A DNA stretch of 64,000 nt from CAVVJA01 sp963779485. GTDB lineage: Bacteria > Actinomycetota > Actinomycetes > Mycobacteriales > Jatrophihabitantaceae. Where the stretch lies: assembly GCA_963779485.1 (NCBI GenBank), contig CAVZYJ010000004.1, positions 143,532 to 207,531 of the forward strand, given 5' to 3'. Position numbers and translations under genes: made by a program. Below, in pieces: positions 33,996 to 42,014 of this stretch. The stretch's first letter is position 1. Every line of letters starts with the position of its first letter. The notes below the pieces were generated by a model. The model was not told the origin of the DNA, did no database searches, and was given only the letters and a program-made list of their open reading frames with translations.

Positions 33996-34846
33996 CGACC
34001 AGCCTCGTCGCGATGGCCATCGGGATGGCGATCCTCTGCTGGCCGATCTCGTCCGTCGATCACCACCGGCTTCGTCGACTCGCCGAGGCGGGTCGGCTCG
34101 GTCGACTTGCCAAGTCCGCTGACCCCCGCTCGCGACTGCGCCGGACGTGGCCGGGTCGGATGCTTCCGGGCCCGACCGTGGCGCTGGGCGCGGCGGCGAT
34201 CGTCGGCGTCGCCACTGGTGCGCGATATGGCGGCGGCCTGGGGGTGGCAGCCGCCCTGATCCCCGCCGTGGCCTGGCGGCTACTGCGGGCCCGTGCGCTT
34301 CGCCGAAGTCGGGCTATCCGCGCCCGTGCGCTCAATGCCGCGCTGGGGCTTGCCTGCGCCGAGCTGGCGGCTGGTACCCGCATCGATCACGCCCTGCAAG
34401 CCGCCGCGGAGGCGGCCGGACCGTTCGAGGCTGCCTTCGGCGCCGCCGCCCGGGCGGTCGGCGAGGCGAGCGATCCGGTCGCTGCCGTGGTCGCGGCCGA
34501 CACCGCCGCCGAGCTTCGCCCGATGGTGGCGGCCTTGCAGATCGCAATGCGATCCGGCGCTCCGATTGCTGCGGTTCTCGACCGGGCGCGTAGCGACGTC
34601 GCGGAGCGGGCAGCTCTGGCCCGTGATCTTGCGGCCGCAGTTTCCGGTGCGCGCGCTTCCGCTGCGTTGCTGGCGGTGCTTCCGGCGCTCGGTGTCGCGA
34701 TGGGCGTGGGGCTGGGCGCAGCTCCGCTGCGCGTGTTATTCGGTACGTCCGCCGGGCACGGCTTACTGGCGACCGGCGCGGTGCTCACCGCGCTCGGCCT
34801 GCTCTGGACGGAGCGGTTGATCAGTGCCGCGGAGCGACCACCGTGA
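33992..34846 (+). CDS. tadB: TadB-like type II secretion system F domain membrane protein
   Basis: A 284-residue membrane protein. Helices lie near residues 3-18, 55-90, 215-240 and 250-270. Between them is the cytosolic T2SSF domain: ALNAALGLACAELAAGTRID and ALQIAMRSGAPIAAVLDRAR. It forms the inner-membrane platform for Flp pilus assembly together with TadC (Rv3658c/Rv3657c positions). Starts inside the tadA stop; ends 4 bp into the next gene. Confidence 0.88.
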   Translation: MTTSLVAMAIGMAILCWPISSVDHHRLRRLAEAGRLGRLAKSADPRSRLRRTWPGRMLPGPTVALGAAAIVGVATGARYGGGLGVAAALIPAVAWRLLRARALRRSRAIRARALNAALGLACAELAAGTRIDHALQAAAEAAGPFEAAFGAAARAVGEASDPVAAVVAADTAAELRPMVAALQIAMRSGAPIAAVLDRARSDVAERAALARDLAAAVSGARASAALLAVLPALGVAMGVGLGAAPLRVLFGTSAGHGLLATGAVLTALGLLWTERLISAAERPP

Positions 34847-35616
34847 CGCCGACCGTCCTTGGCCTGCTTGCGGCCGCGATCTGGCTCAGTGGCCGGCCCG
34901 TCGGCGAGCCCTCCGCGGCGGCTAGACCGGCTCCGCGCGGTCGACGCAGCGGGCGTCCGCTACGGCTGGCCCGCGGGACCGACATCGGGGCACGGCTGGC
35001 GCCCGCGCGACTCGGAGTCATGGCTGGCGTTGCGGCCGTTGTGGCGGCGGTAGCCGCCCTGGGGCCCGCCCATGGCGGGCTCGTCGGCATCGTCGGCGCG
35101 CCCCTCGCCGCGGCCGGAAGCGCCCGTCTGGCGCGGCGCTCGCGCCTGCGACCGGACGGGCGGCGAGTGGCCACACTTCCGCTGACCGTGGACCTCCTGG
35201 CCGCCGCGCTCAGGGCCGGTCAGCCGGTTGACGCCGCCCTCAGTGCAGCAGCGGCGACCGCCGATGCCCGAACGTCGGCCGAACTCGGCCAGGTGGCTGG
35301 ACTGCTTCGGCTCGGCGCCGACCCGCCTGACGCGTGGCAATCGCTCCTCACCGATCCGGTGCTCGGTGGCGTTGCCCGGACCGCGTGCCGAAGTGCGCAG
35401 AGCGGGATCCGGCTGGCGGGGAACCTGGAGCAACTCGGTCGCGAGCTTCGAGCCGACACCCGGGCGGCCGCGCAGGCTCGGGCGCACCGGGCGGCGGTCT
35501 GGGCCATGGCGCCGCTCGGGCTGTGCTTCCTGCCCGCGTTCGTCTGTCTCGGCGTCGTCCCGACCGTGATCGGCCTCGCCGGCGGTGCGTTCTCCGGCCT
35601 GACCTCAGCGCACTGA
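34843..35616 (+). CDS. tadC: TadC-like type II secretion system F domain membrane protein
   Basis: A 257-residue platform protein. After N-terminal hydrophobic segments (residues 1-16 and 65-105) the T2SSF domain reads LPLTVDLLAAALRAGQPVDA and CRSAQSGIRLAGNLEQLGRE. Two C-terminal helices follow (AAVWAMAPLGLCFLPAFVCL, then VIGLAGGAF). GTG start coupled to the tadB stop. A 360-bp gap with repeats separates it from the flp gene. Confidence 0.87.
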   Translation: MTPTVLGLLAAAIWLSGRPVGEPSAAARPAPRGRRSGRPLRLARGTDIGARLAPARLGVMAGVAAVVAAVAALGPAHGGLVGIVGAPLAAAGSARLARRSRLRPDGRRVATLPLTVDLLAAALRAGQPVDAALSAAAATADARTSAELGQVAGLLRLGADPPDAWQSLLTDPVLGGVARTACRSAQSGIRLAGNLEQLGRELRADTRAAAQARAHRAAVWAMAPLGLCFLPAFVCLGVVPTVIGLAGGAFSGLTSAH

Positions 35617-35675
35617 TCCAACCGTCGCGCACCTCTTCCCCGGTCATTCTTCCCCGCACGCCACTGTGGCGCAGA

Positions 35676-35722
35676 TGATCTTGGAGATGTCGTCGCTGGA
35701 GGCAGTAAGTCCAAGATCACGA
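35676..35722. repeat. Hairpin repeat copy C (GTGATCTTGGACTT family)
   Basis: Right arm AAGTCCAAGATCAC (35707-35720) is intact; the left arm TGATCTTGGAGAT is partly degenerate. The loop GTCGTCGCTGGAGGCAGT is almost identical to that of copy A, showing that the whole unit, not only the arms, is conserved. It follows tadC on the same strand. Confidence 0.8.
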
Positions 35723-35826
35723 GCTGGCGAATCCCGGGCGCCCAGGCCAGCCGGACCAGTCGGCGCCCGTAAGGGCGGGCCGAACGCCGCTCTCCTGCCG
35801 AAGGTCCTGGATCGCCCAGGCCACGT

Positions 35827-35869
35827 TGTCAAGTCGAGCGTCCACAGAAGCGAAGTTGTCCACAGTTGC
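35827..35869. promoter_or_regulatory. Duplicated 43-bp element with DnaA-box-like sites, copy 2
   Basis: TGTCAAGTCGAGCGTCCACAG then GAAGTTGTCCACAGTTGC. TTGTCCACA (35856-35864) equals the DnaA box preferred in high-GC actinobacteria. It matches the element at 32048-32090 at most positions and lies 107 bp upstream of flp, so both halves of the Tad locus begin with this sequence. Confidence 0.55.
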
Positions 35870-35975
35870 GCTACGCGCCCGATACGCAGCCGGTTATCCC
35901 TGTTGGCTTGGACGTGTCGGGGCGGCGACGGGTCCGAAGGCCGGGCCATCACGAGCTGCCCGGGAGGTGCGTCAC

Positions 35976-36152
35976 ATGATCACGAAGCTAAGGCGGTTCC
36001 TGCGCGACGACGCGGGCATGACAACGGCCGAGTACGCCGTTGGCACGATCGCCGCGGTGGCGTTCGCAGCGGTCCTGTACAAGGTCGTGCAGAGCGGGGT
36101 GGTGCAGTCGGCCCTGACCGCGATCATCCAGTCAGCGCTGCACACGCTGTGA
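35976..36152 (+). CDS. Flp-type pilin (DUF4244 family, Rv3656c-like)
   Basis: A 58-residue pilin precursor: basic leader MITKLRRFLRDDAGMTTAEY with the conserved Glu-Tyr-type prepilin region, then a hydrophobic helix AVGTIAAVAFAAVLYKVV and a short C-terminus. It would be the main subunit of the Tad pilus, cleaved by a prepilin peptidase not found in this window. GGGAGG lies 9 bases before the ATG. The stop overlaps the next GTG. Confidence 0.88.
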   Translation: MITKLRRFLRDDAGMTTAEYAVGTIAAVAFAAVLYKVVQSGVVQSALTAIIQSALHTL

Positions 36153-36541
36153 TCGCCAACCGCTCTCGCGGCGACCGTGGGATGGTCACGGCGGAGCTGG
36201 CGATGGCGCTTCCGGTGCTGATCATGGTGCTTGCCGCAGCCCTCGGCGCGGTGACCGTCGTCGGCCAACGCGTACGGGCCGAGGACGCGGCTCGCGAAGC
36301 TGCCCGGGCCGCGGCCCGCGGCGACACGGCCGCGGCTCGCCGGCTGGTCACTCAGGTTGCTCCCGGAGCGACCGTGTCGCTGTTTCGCTCCGACGACCGA
36401 ACGACGGCCCGGGTATCGATCGTCGTGCGTCCGTTGGGGGCGTGGCCGGCGGTCACTGTCGACGGCACCGCGGTCGCCGCCACCGAACCGGACGTCGATG
36501 GTGGGTCCGGGCTCCCGCCGGTGGCTGGTCACGTGCCATGA
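36149..36541 (+). CDS. TadE-family pilus protein
   Basis: A 130-residue pseudopilin-like protein: RGDRGMVTAELAMALPVLIM with the TadE Glu, followed by AEDAAREAARAAARGD and a small C-terminal domain (SIVVRPLGAWPAVTVDGTAV). It is a minor component of the Tad pilus in the Rv3655c position. GTG overlaps the flp stop (GTGA), and its stop overlaps the next ATG, so flp and both TadE-like genes are translationally linked. Confidence 0.87.
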   Translation: MIANRSRGDRGMVTAELAMALPVLIMVLAAALGAVTVVGQRVRAEDAAREAARAAARGDTAAARRLVTQVAPGATVSLFRSDDRTTARVSIVVRPLGAWPAVTVDGTAVAATEPDVDGGSGLPPVAGHVP

Positions 36542-37221
36542 CCGAGACGAACGCCCCGAAGGAAGGGCTACACCTCGTCGGTCGGTCAGGAATCGGTCGA
36601 TCAGGAATCGGTCGGTCAGGAATCGGTCGGTCAGGAATCGGCATGGTGTCGCCGGGGGCGACCCGCTCGGCCCGAGCATGCGGCGCCCGCAGGATCCGGC
36701 CCGGTGTCGATTGTTGTCGAGACGGCGCTGGGCCAGATCGAGGGATCCGGGCCGGCCCGGGCCGAAACATCCGGCACCCGCCGGTCTGGTTTCCCGCCGC
36801 TGGACGGGACGGTGGATCGGCGACGATCTGGGTGTTGGCGTGCTCGATGGTCGTACTTCTCGTCGCGCTGGTCGTCGCGATTCGGACCGCAGCGGCCGTG
36901 GCCCGGCACCGCGCCGAGACTGCAGCTGATCTCGCCGCGCTCGCCGCCGCCGGCCGGATCGGCTATGTCCCGGACGTCGCCGCCATCTGCGCAGCCGCGG
37001 AGGCGATCGCCACGGCGAACCGCGGGCAGTTGCTGGCGTGCACGGCGCTGCTCCAGCCGGATGGACAGAGCGGCACGGTCTCGGTTCGGGCGGCATTCTC
37101 GGCCGGACTGCCGATCGTGGGCAATGTGCGAGCGAGCGCCTCGGCTCGCGCCGGCAGACTCCCCGCGAGCTCGACGCCCGAGGCCGCAGCGTCGAGTTCA
37201 GCTGGGCCGGCACCTCCTTAG
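36538..37221 (+). CDS. TadE/Rv3654c-like membrane protein with unusual repeat-bearing N-terminus
   Basis: Predicted 227 residues. The recognisable part begins near residue 93: GGSATIWVLACSMVVLLVAL, one membrane helix, then RHRAETAADLAALAAAGRIG, the signature of the secretion-neighbourhood TadE-like group (Rv3654c). Residues 1-90 are atypical: four GRSGI units from a 15-bp tandem repeat, then Arg/Gly/Pro-rich sequence that looks non-native. The ATG at 36538 is strongly placed (ATGA overlap), but the original gene may have started near 36800 and been extended by a repeat expansion or frameshift. Confidence 0.7.
   Translation: MTETNAPKEGLHLVGRSGIGRSGIGRSGIGRSGIGMVSPGATRSARACGARRIRPGVDCCRDGAGPDRGIRAGPGRNIRHPPVWFPAAGRDGGSATIWVLACSMVVLLVALVVAIRTAAAVARHRAETAADLAALAAAGRIGYVPDVAAICAAAEAIATANRGQLLACTALLQPDGQSGTVSVRAAFSAGLPIVGNVRASASARAGRLPASSTPEAAASSSAGPAPP
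36579..36638 (+). repeat. Tandem repeat, four units of 15 bp
   Basis: Unit CGGTCGGTCAGGAAT occurs four times head to tail, with one base change in unit 2 (G to A at 36600). It lies inside the N-terminal extension of the TadE-like gene and encodes GRSGI-type pentapeptides. The near identity points to recent slippage. Confidence 0.92.
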
Positions 37222-37406
37222 CCGCGGCCGAAGCTAGGCTGGCTGGCGGAAGGCCCGCGGGCGTGAGGTTCCGCCGGAAGCCGAAGGCCTCTGGCCCGAC
37301 GTATCCGGTAGGCCGAGCGCGAGTAGGGTGCGACGTCGGCCCGCACACCCTTCGGTGGTGCGAGCCTCGCGATCCTTCGACGGCGTCATCGGGGAAGGGA
37401 TGCCTG

Positions 37407-37784
37407 GTGGATTTCTCGGTGACGACCCGCGCTATCGACGATATCCGTGTCGTCGACGTCGCAGGCGAGGTCGACGTCTTCTCGGCCTCGGAGCTGGCCA
37501 ACCAGTTGACTCAGCTGTTCGACGCCGGGCGACGCATCGTGATGGTCGACCTGACGGCAGTTACGTTCCTCGATTCGACGGGGTTGGGCACCTTGGTCGC
37601 CGCACGCAATCGAGCCGAAGAAGCGGGTGGGCAACTTCCCGTGATCGGTAGCGGGGACCGGGTAATGAAGTTGTTCCGCATCACTGGCCTGGAGGATGTC
37701 TTCGAGATCTATCCGTCGATCGACGCTGCGGTCACTGCGACGAGAGCAGCCGGACGGCCGGACTCTGATACGCCATCGACCTAG
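37407..37784 (+). CDS. STAS-domain anti-sigma factor antagonist (BldG-like)
   Basis: A 125-residue SpoIIAA/RsbV-type protein: VVDVAGEVDVFSASELANQL, VDLTAVTFLDSTGLGTLVAA with the phosphorylatable Ser in DSTGLG, and LFRITGLEDVFEIYPSIDAA. It should bind an anti-sigma factor when unphosphorylated. Position between the Tad genes and hppA matches bldG of Streptomyces, but the anti-sigma gene that normally adjoins bldG is not seen. GTG at 37407 is chosen for the purine-rich GGGGAAGGGA 7 bases upstream. Confidence 0.88.
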   Translation: MDFSVTTRAIDDIRVVDVAGEVDVFSASELANQLTQLFDAGRRIVMVDLTAVTFLDSTGLGTLVAARNRAEEAGGQLPVIGSGDRVMKLFRITGLEDVFEIYPSIDAAVTATRAAGRPDSDTPST

Positions 37785-37967
37785 CCTGATCCGGAAGCGC
37801 AGCCCGGCGCTCAGCGCCGCCGAGAACCCATCGGCCTCAAGCCATGGCTGCTGCGCATCCCCGGCACCCGTCGATGCGGTCGTCCCAGCAGTGCTGGCCC
37901 GCGCTCGGGCGCCGGTCGAGGTCCGGTCGTAGCTCCCGCTCGGGGCACTTCTTAGGTGATGGAGGTG

Positions 37968-37993
37968 TTAGCTCCGGTGGGCACCGGAGCTAA
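37968..37993. promoter_or_regulatory. Perfect 26-bp inverted repeat upstream of hppA
   Basis: TTAGCTCCGGTG - GG - CACCGGAGCTAA, 12-bp perfect arms with a 2-base centre. The short loop favours a protein-binding operator over an RNA terminator, and no T-run follows. It lies 250 bp before hppA and 184 bp after the STAS gene in a 459-bp gap that otherwise shows no gene. Confidence 0.6.
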
Positions 37994-38243
37994 GCCAGCG
38001 ACCGTCGGCGATCCGCCGGCGGCGATACCGTGGGAAGCCGACAAGCATTCCGAAGAGTTCGGCGACACACATCCAACGTCGCGCCGGTAACGTCACGTGA
38101 CCTCCTGATCCCATGGATGCGCGGGTGCGGCTAGACTCCGCAGCAGCGCGCACGGAACCTCCTCGTCGAGTCGCTCATTTGCTTGGGCCCTGCGTGACAA
38201 CCTGCGAAATAGCCCCCAGGGCAAGTTGACGAAGGAGCCTGCA

Positions 38244-40559
38244 TTGGCGCTGGCACAATCCAACATCATCGCTGCGCCGGCTATTTCCGGGAGTGAAAAG
38301 GTTTTCGTCGTCGCGATCGGCGTCGTTGCCATCGCAGCATTGGTCTTTTGCGTCGGGTTGGTCAAAGAGGTGCTGAAGGCCGACCCGGGCACGCCCAAAA
38401 TGCAGGAGATCGCCAAGGCCGTCCAGGAGGGCGCGTCGGCGTACCTGAACCGGCAGTTCCGGACTCTCGCCGTCTTCTCCGTGATCGTTTTCGTGTTGCT
38501 GATCCTGCTCCCGGTCAACGAGGGTGGCTGGAGCGTTCGAATCGGGCGAGCTGTCTTCTTCCTGGTCGGCGCGAGCTTCTCGGCGACGGTGGGCTATATC
38601 GGCATGACGATGGCGACCCGGGCCAACGTCCGGGTCGCGGCCGCAGCCCGAAACGGCGGCGCGGCGCGCGGATTCCACATCGCGTTCCGGACGGGCGGCA
38701 TCTGCGGAATGCTCACGATCGGCCTAGGCCTGTTCGGCGCGTCCTTCGTGCTGCTCGTCTACAACCAGAACGCGCCGACCGTCCTCGAGGGCTTCGGCTT
38801 CGGCGGCGCGCTGCTCGCGATGTTCATGCGGGTCGGCGGCGGCATCTTTACCAAGGCGGCCGATGTCGGTGCCGACCTCGTCGGCAAGGTCGAGGCCGGA
38901 ATCCCCGAGGACGATCCCCGTAACGCGGCGACGATTGCTGACAACGTGGGCGACAACGTGGGCGACTGCGCCGGCATGGCCGCCGACCTGTTCGAGTCCT
39001 ACGCCGTCACACTGGTGGCCGCGCTGATCCTTGGCCAGACGGCATTCGGGGCCAAGGGCCTGCTGCTTCCGTTGATCATCGGAGGCGTCGGCGTGATCAG
39101 CTCCATCGTGGGCATCCTGATGACGAAGCTGCGGGCGTCCGACCGCAACGGCCTGGTGGCGATCAACCGAGGCTTCTTCTTCTCGGCGGCAGTGTCGCTG
39201 GTGCTGGTGGCCGTCATTGCGTTCACCTACCTGCCCGGAACGTTCAGCGGGTTCGGCGACGCCATCGACGCCACCGGCAATCCCAAGGTGATCGCGTTCC
39301 TGGCCGTACTGATCGGGATCGTGCTGGCCGTCCTCATCCAGCAGCTGACCGGCTACTTCACCGACACCGTCCGCCGCCCGGTCAAAGACGTGGCCAGCAC
39401 ATCGGTCACCGGGCCGGCCACCGTGATCCTGGCCGGTATCTCGCTCGGCTTGGAATCTGCCGTCTACACCGCCATCCTCATCGCGCTGGCCGTTTTCGGC
39501 GCCTTCCTGCTCGGGAGCGGCTCGATCGCGGTGGCCCTGTTCGCCGTGGCCCTGGCCGGATGCGGCCTGCTCACAACGGCAGGCGTCATCGTCTCGATGG
39601 ACACGTTCGGTCCGGTCAGCGACAACGCCCAGGGCATCGCCGAGATGAGCGGCGACATCGACAAGGTCGGCGCGCAGGTGCTGACTGATCTGGACGCCGT
39701 CGGCAACACCACGAAGGCGATCACCAAGGGCATCGCGATCGCGACCGCCGTGCTCGCAGCCACCGCGCTGTTCGGTTCGTTCACGGACGCGGTCGGCATC
39801 GCAATCGGGAAGACCGGAGTTCAACCGACGAGCAACAACTTCGCCTTCATCACGAACCTCACCCAGCCCAACAACCTGGTCGGCATCATTCTCGGGGCGT
39901 CGGTCGTGTTCCTGTTCAGCGGGCTAGCCGTGAGCGCGGTCGGCCGAACCGCGGGTCGGGTGGTGTTCGAGGTCCGCGAGCAGTTCCGTACCAAGCCCGG
40001 AATCATGGACTTCACCGAGCGGCCCGACTACAGCCGCGTCGTCGATATCTGCACCCGTGATTCGTTGCGGGAACTGGCCACGCCCGGCCTGCTGGCGATC
40101 CTGGCGCCCATCACGATCGGGTTCACGTTCGGCGTCGCGCCGCTCGCCGGCTACCTCGCCGGAGCGATCGCTGCCGGCGTGCTCATGGCCGTGTTCCTCG
40201 CCAACTCCGGTGGTGCATGGGACAACGCCAAGAAGATGGTCGAGGACGGTTCCTACGGCGGCAAGGGCAGTGACGCGCACGCGGCCACCGTCATCGGCGA
40301 CACCGTCGGCGACCCGTTCAAGGACACCGCCGGTCCGGCCATCAACCCGCTGATCAAGGTGATGAACCTGGTGTCCGTCCTGGTGGCGCCTGCGGTGGTC
40401 CAGTTGAGCCTTGGCGACAGCGCGTCGGCGCCGCTGCGAGCCGTCATAGCGGTCGTCGGGTTCGCGATCATCGTCGCCGCCGTAACCGTGTCGAAGCGGC
40501 GCAAGATCTCGATGGGTTCGGTGCCGGCTCAGGACGCGGTCCCGGCGGCCCGCGCTTGA
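38244..40559 (+). CDS. hppA: K+-insensitive H+-translocating pyrophosphatase
   Basis: A 771-residue membrane pyrophosphatase with about 16 helices, pumping protons with PPi energy. Pyrophosphate site: KAADVGADLVGKVEAGIPED, then DNVGDNVGDCAGMAADLFES; distal conserved stretch GDTVGDPFKDTAGPA. In the GNTTKAITKG segment the Lys after TT is the mark of potassium-independent enzymes. TTG at 38244 is chosen because AAGGAG sits 6 bases upstream; an in-frame TTG at 38226 lacks such a site. Same neighbours as in Streptomyces (STAS gene before, topA after). Confidence 0.95.
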   Translation: MALAQSNIIAAPAISGSEKVFVVAIGVVAIAALVFCVGLVKEVLKADPGTPKMQEIAKAVQEGASAYLNRQFRTLAVFSVIVFVLLILLPVNEGGWSVRIGRAVFFLVGASFSATVGYIGMTMATRANVRVAAAARNGGAARGFHIAFRTGGICGMLTIGLGLFGASFVLLVYNQNAPTVLEGFGFGGALLAMFMRVGGGIFTKAADVGADLVGKVEAGIPEDDPRNAATIADNVGDNVGDCAGMAADLFESYAVTLVAALILGQTAFGAKGLLLPLIIGGVGVISSIVGILMTKLRASDRNGLVAINRGFFFSAAVSLVLVAVIAFTYLPGTFSGFGDAIDATGNPKVIAFLAVLIGIVLAVLIQQLTGYFTDTVRRPVKDVASTSVTGPATVILAGISLGLESAVYTAILIALAVFGAFLLGSGSIAVALFAVALAGCGLLTTAGVIVSMDTFGPVSDNAQGIAEMSGDIDKVGAQVLTDLDAVGNTTKAITKGIAIATAVLAATALFGSFTDAVGIAIGKTGVQPTSNNFAFITNLTQPNNLVGIILGASVVFLFSGLAVSAVGRTAGRVVFEVREQFRTKPGIMDFTERPDYSRVVDICTRDSLRELATPGLLAILAPITIGFTFGVAPLAGYLAGAIAAGVLMAVFLANSGGAWDNAKKMVEDGSYGGKGSDAHAATVIGDTVGDPFKDTAGPAINPLIKVMNLVSVLVAPAVVQLSLGDSASAPLRAVIAVVGFAIIVAAVTVSKRRKISMGSVPAQDAVPAARA

Positions 40560-40690
40560 CCCAGGTCAACAAGGCTCCGGACGGCTCGAGGCCGGGCCGT
40601 TCCGGTGCCGGACGGTCGCCCGGGAAGTAGCCGCAGCGCGTCCAGGGATAGCGCCGGCGCCGGGCGCGGCCGATCTGCGAGGCTTCGGGT

Positions 40691-41263
40691 ATGCAGTTCT
40701 CGCTCTTCGGAGCCGCGGTCGCCGAGCCGACGCTCGACGACCTCGACGGCGTGCTGCTCGCGGGCGGGCACTGGGTGCGCAGCGGCGACCTGGCCCGGCT
40801 GTCGGTGGTGGTCGACAAGGACTGGCGGGCGGCGACGCTCACCGCGGCCTTCACAGCTCGCGGCGTCGGTGAGGCGACCCAGCCGATCGTTGCGGCCGAG
40901 GGGGGATTCGGGGTCCGCACCGCCTTCGCCCCGGCACTGCTCCCGCATGCCGCCCGCTGGACCCGCGGAGCGAACGAGGGACTGCCGGCGGGGCTGGTCC
41001 TCTCGCCGAGTGGCCTGCGGTTGTGGTGTATCGCCAGTGGCCGGGCCGACGAGGGCGGATATTTGCTGGGCACCGACGAGCCGGACGATGCCACCCATCG
41101 AGCGGCGGGCGCGCAGCTGTCGCGGCTGGGGCTCGCGGCGGTATCGGTCACCCGCCGCGGTGGCGGTCCGGGTTGGCGCATCACCTCGGCCCGGCGGATG
41201 CGTCGGCTGGCCGAGATCGTTGGAGACGCGCCGGACGGCGCAGGCACCGACTGGCCCCGCTAG
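40691..41263 (+). CDS. Conserved actinobacterial hypothetical protein (Rv3647c-like)
   Basis: A 190-residue protein beginning MQFSLFGAAVAEPTLDDLDG, with VVVDKDWRAATLTAAFTARG, WTRGANEGLPAGLVLSPSGL and C-terminal GGPGWRITSARRMRRLAEIV. Length and position just before topA fit Rv3647c. No function is known; the compact soluble fold with conserved W and R residues suggests an enzyme or nucleic-acid binder, which is speculative. Alone on its strand segment, followed by hairpin repeat copy D. Confidence 0.8.
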   Translation: MQFSLFGAAVAEPTLDDLDGVLLAGGHWVRSGDLARLSVVVDKDWRAATLTAAFTARGVGEATQPIVAAEGGFGVRTAFAPALLPHAARWTRGANEGLPAGLVLSPSGLRLWCIASGRADEGGYLLGTDEPDDATHRAAGAQLSRLGLAAVSVTRRGGGPGWRITSARRMRRLAEIVGDAPDGAGTDWPR

Positions 41264-41294
41264 CCGGGCGGTCGGATACCCGGCCCCAACGGGA

Positions 41295-41343
41295 CGTGAT
41301 CTTGGACTTGTGGCCCCGGAACCACGGTAAGTCCAAGATCACG
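41295..41343. repeat. Hairpin repeat copy D (GTGATCTTGGACTT family)
   Basis: Perfect 15-bp arms CGTGATCTTGGACTT / AAGTCCAAGATCACG with a 19-base GC-rich loop that itself can pair (GTGGCCCCGGAACCAC). The best-preserved stem of the family; located after the Rv3647c-like gene. Confidence 0.9.
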
Positions 41344-41450
41344 AGCGCTGGGTCGACGAGCGGTGAGTCGGCCGGCGGACGCAGGTATGACTGGGCCGGT
41401 CATTGGGCCGGCGCCCGTATCACTGGGCTGGGCCGCGCCTCCGCCGTGAT

Positions 41451-41903
41451 GTGACCGACACCACGCCCGACGCGGCCCGCGTGGCCTGGCGACGGCGGTT
41501 GGTCGGCGCGTCCGGAGTCGGCCTGATCGCCGCCACCGGAGCTGTGGTCGGGCGACTACCGGCAGTAGCCGTCGTCCCGGTCATGGTCGTTCTTCTGGCC
41601 GGCATCGACCTCGTGTCCGGGGTGCTGGCCAAATCGTGGGCGGCGACCAACTCGGGCTGGCTGATGCTCGCGGGCGGCGCGATGTACCTGGTCATGTTCT
41701 GGGGCTACGGCGTTAGTTTGCGGTTTGGGGAGCTGTCGACGATCACCATCGGTTGGGTCGTGATCGTCACGGTCGGTAACATGGCGTTGGACAAGTTCCG
41801 CTACCAGGTGAACTTCCCCACATCCAAGTGGCTGGTTGCCATCCTTATCGTGGCGCTCCTCGTCTACCTGATGGTCGACCTCAAAGGCGCCGAATCGGCC
41901 TGA
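41451..41903 (+). CDS. Small four-helix membrane protein, function unknown
   Basis: A 150-residue protein with four hydrophobic segments: VGASGVGLIAATGAVVG, AVVPVMVVLLAGIDLVSGVL, WLMLAGGAMYLVMFWGYGVS with TITIGWVVIVTVGNMAL, and WLVAILIVALLVYLMV. Helix count and size recall small multidrug/DMT-type transporters, but conserved SMR residues are not clear. GTG at 41451. It precedes topA by about 110 bp. Confidence 0.65.
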   Translation: MTDTTPDAARVAWRRRLVGASGVGLIAATGAVVGRLPAVAVVPVMVVLLAGIDLVSGVLAKSWAATNSGWLMLAGGAMYLVMFWGYGVSLRFGELSTITIGWVVIVTVGNMALDKFRYQVNFPTSKWLVAILIVALLVYLMVDLKGAESA

Positions 41904-42014
41904 ACCGCCGGGCTGCGGGCCAGTGCGCGGCGCTCCGACACGTTCGTGAGGTACCGTCCGCGCTGGCTGTGCACCGCGCGCGGCCGGTGGAAGCGAGTTG
42001 AGCAAGGAGCGAGG

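Noticed and set aside
36579..36638. CRISPR-like array
   Set aside because: The 15-bp units are direct tandem copies without spacers and lie in a coding frame; no cas genes are present.
38724..39824. 366-codon minus-strand frame opposite hppA
   Set aside because: Gln/Asp/Arg-rich shadow with no domain; hppA motifs are intact on the plus strand.
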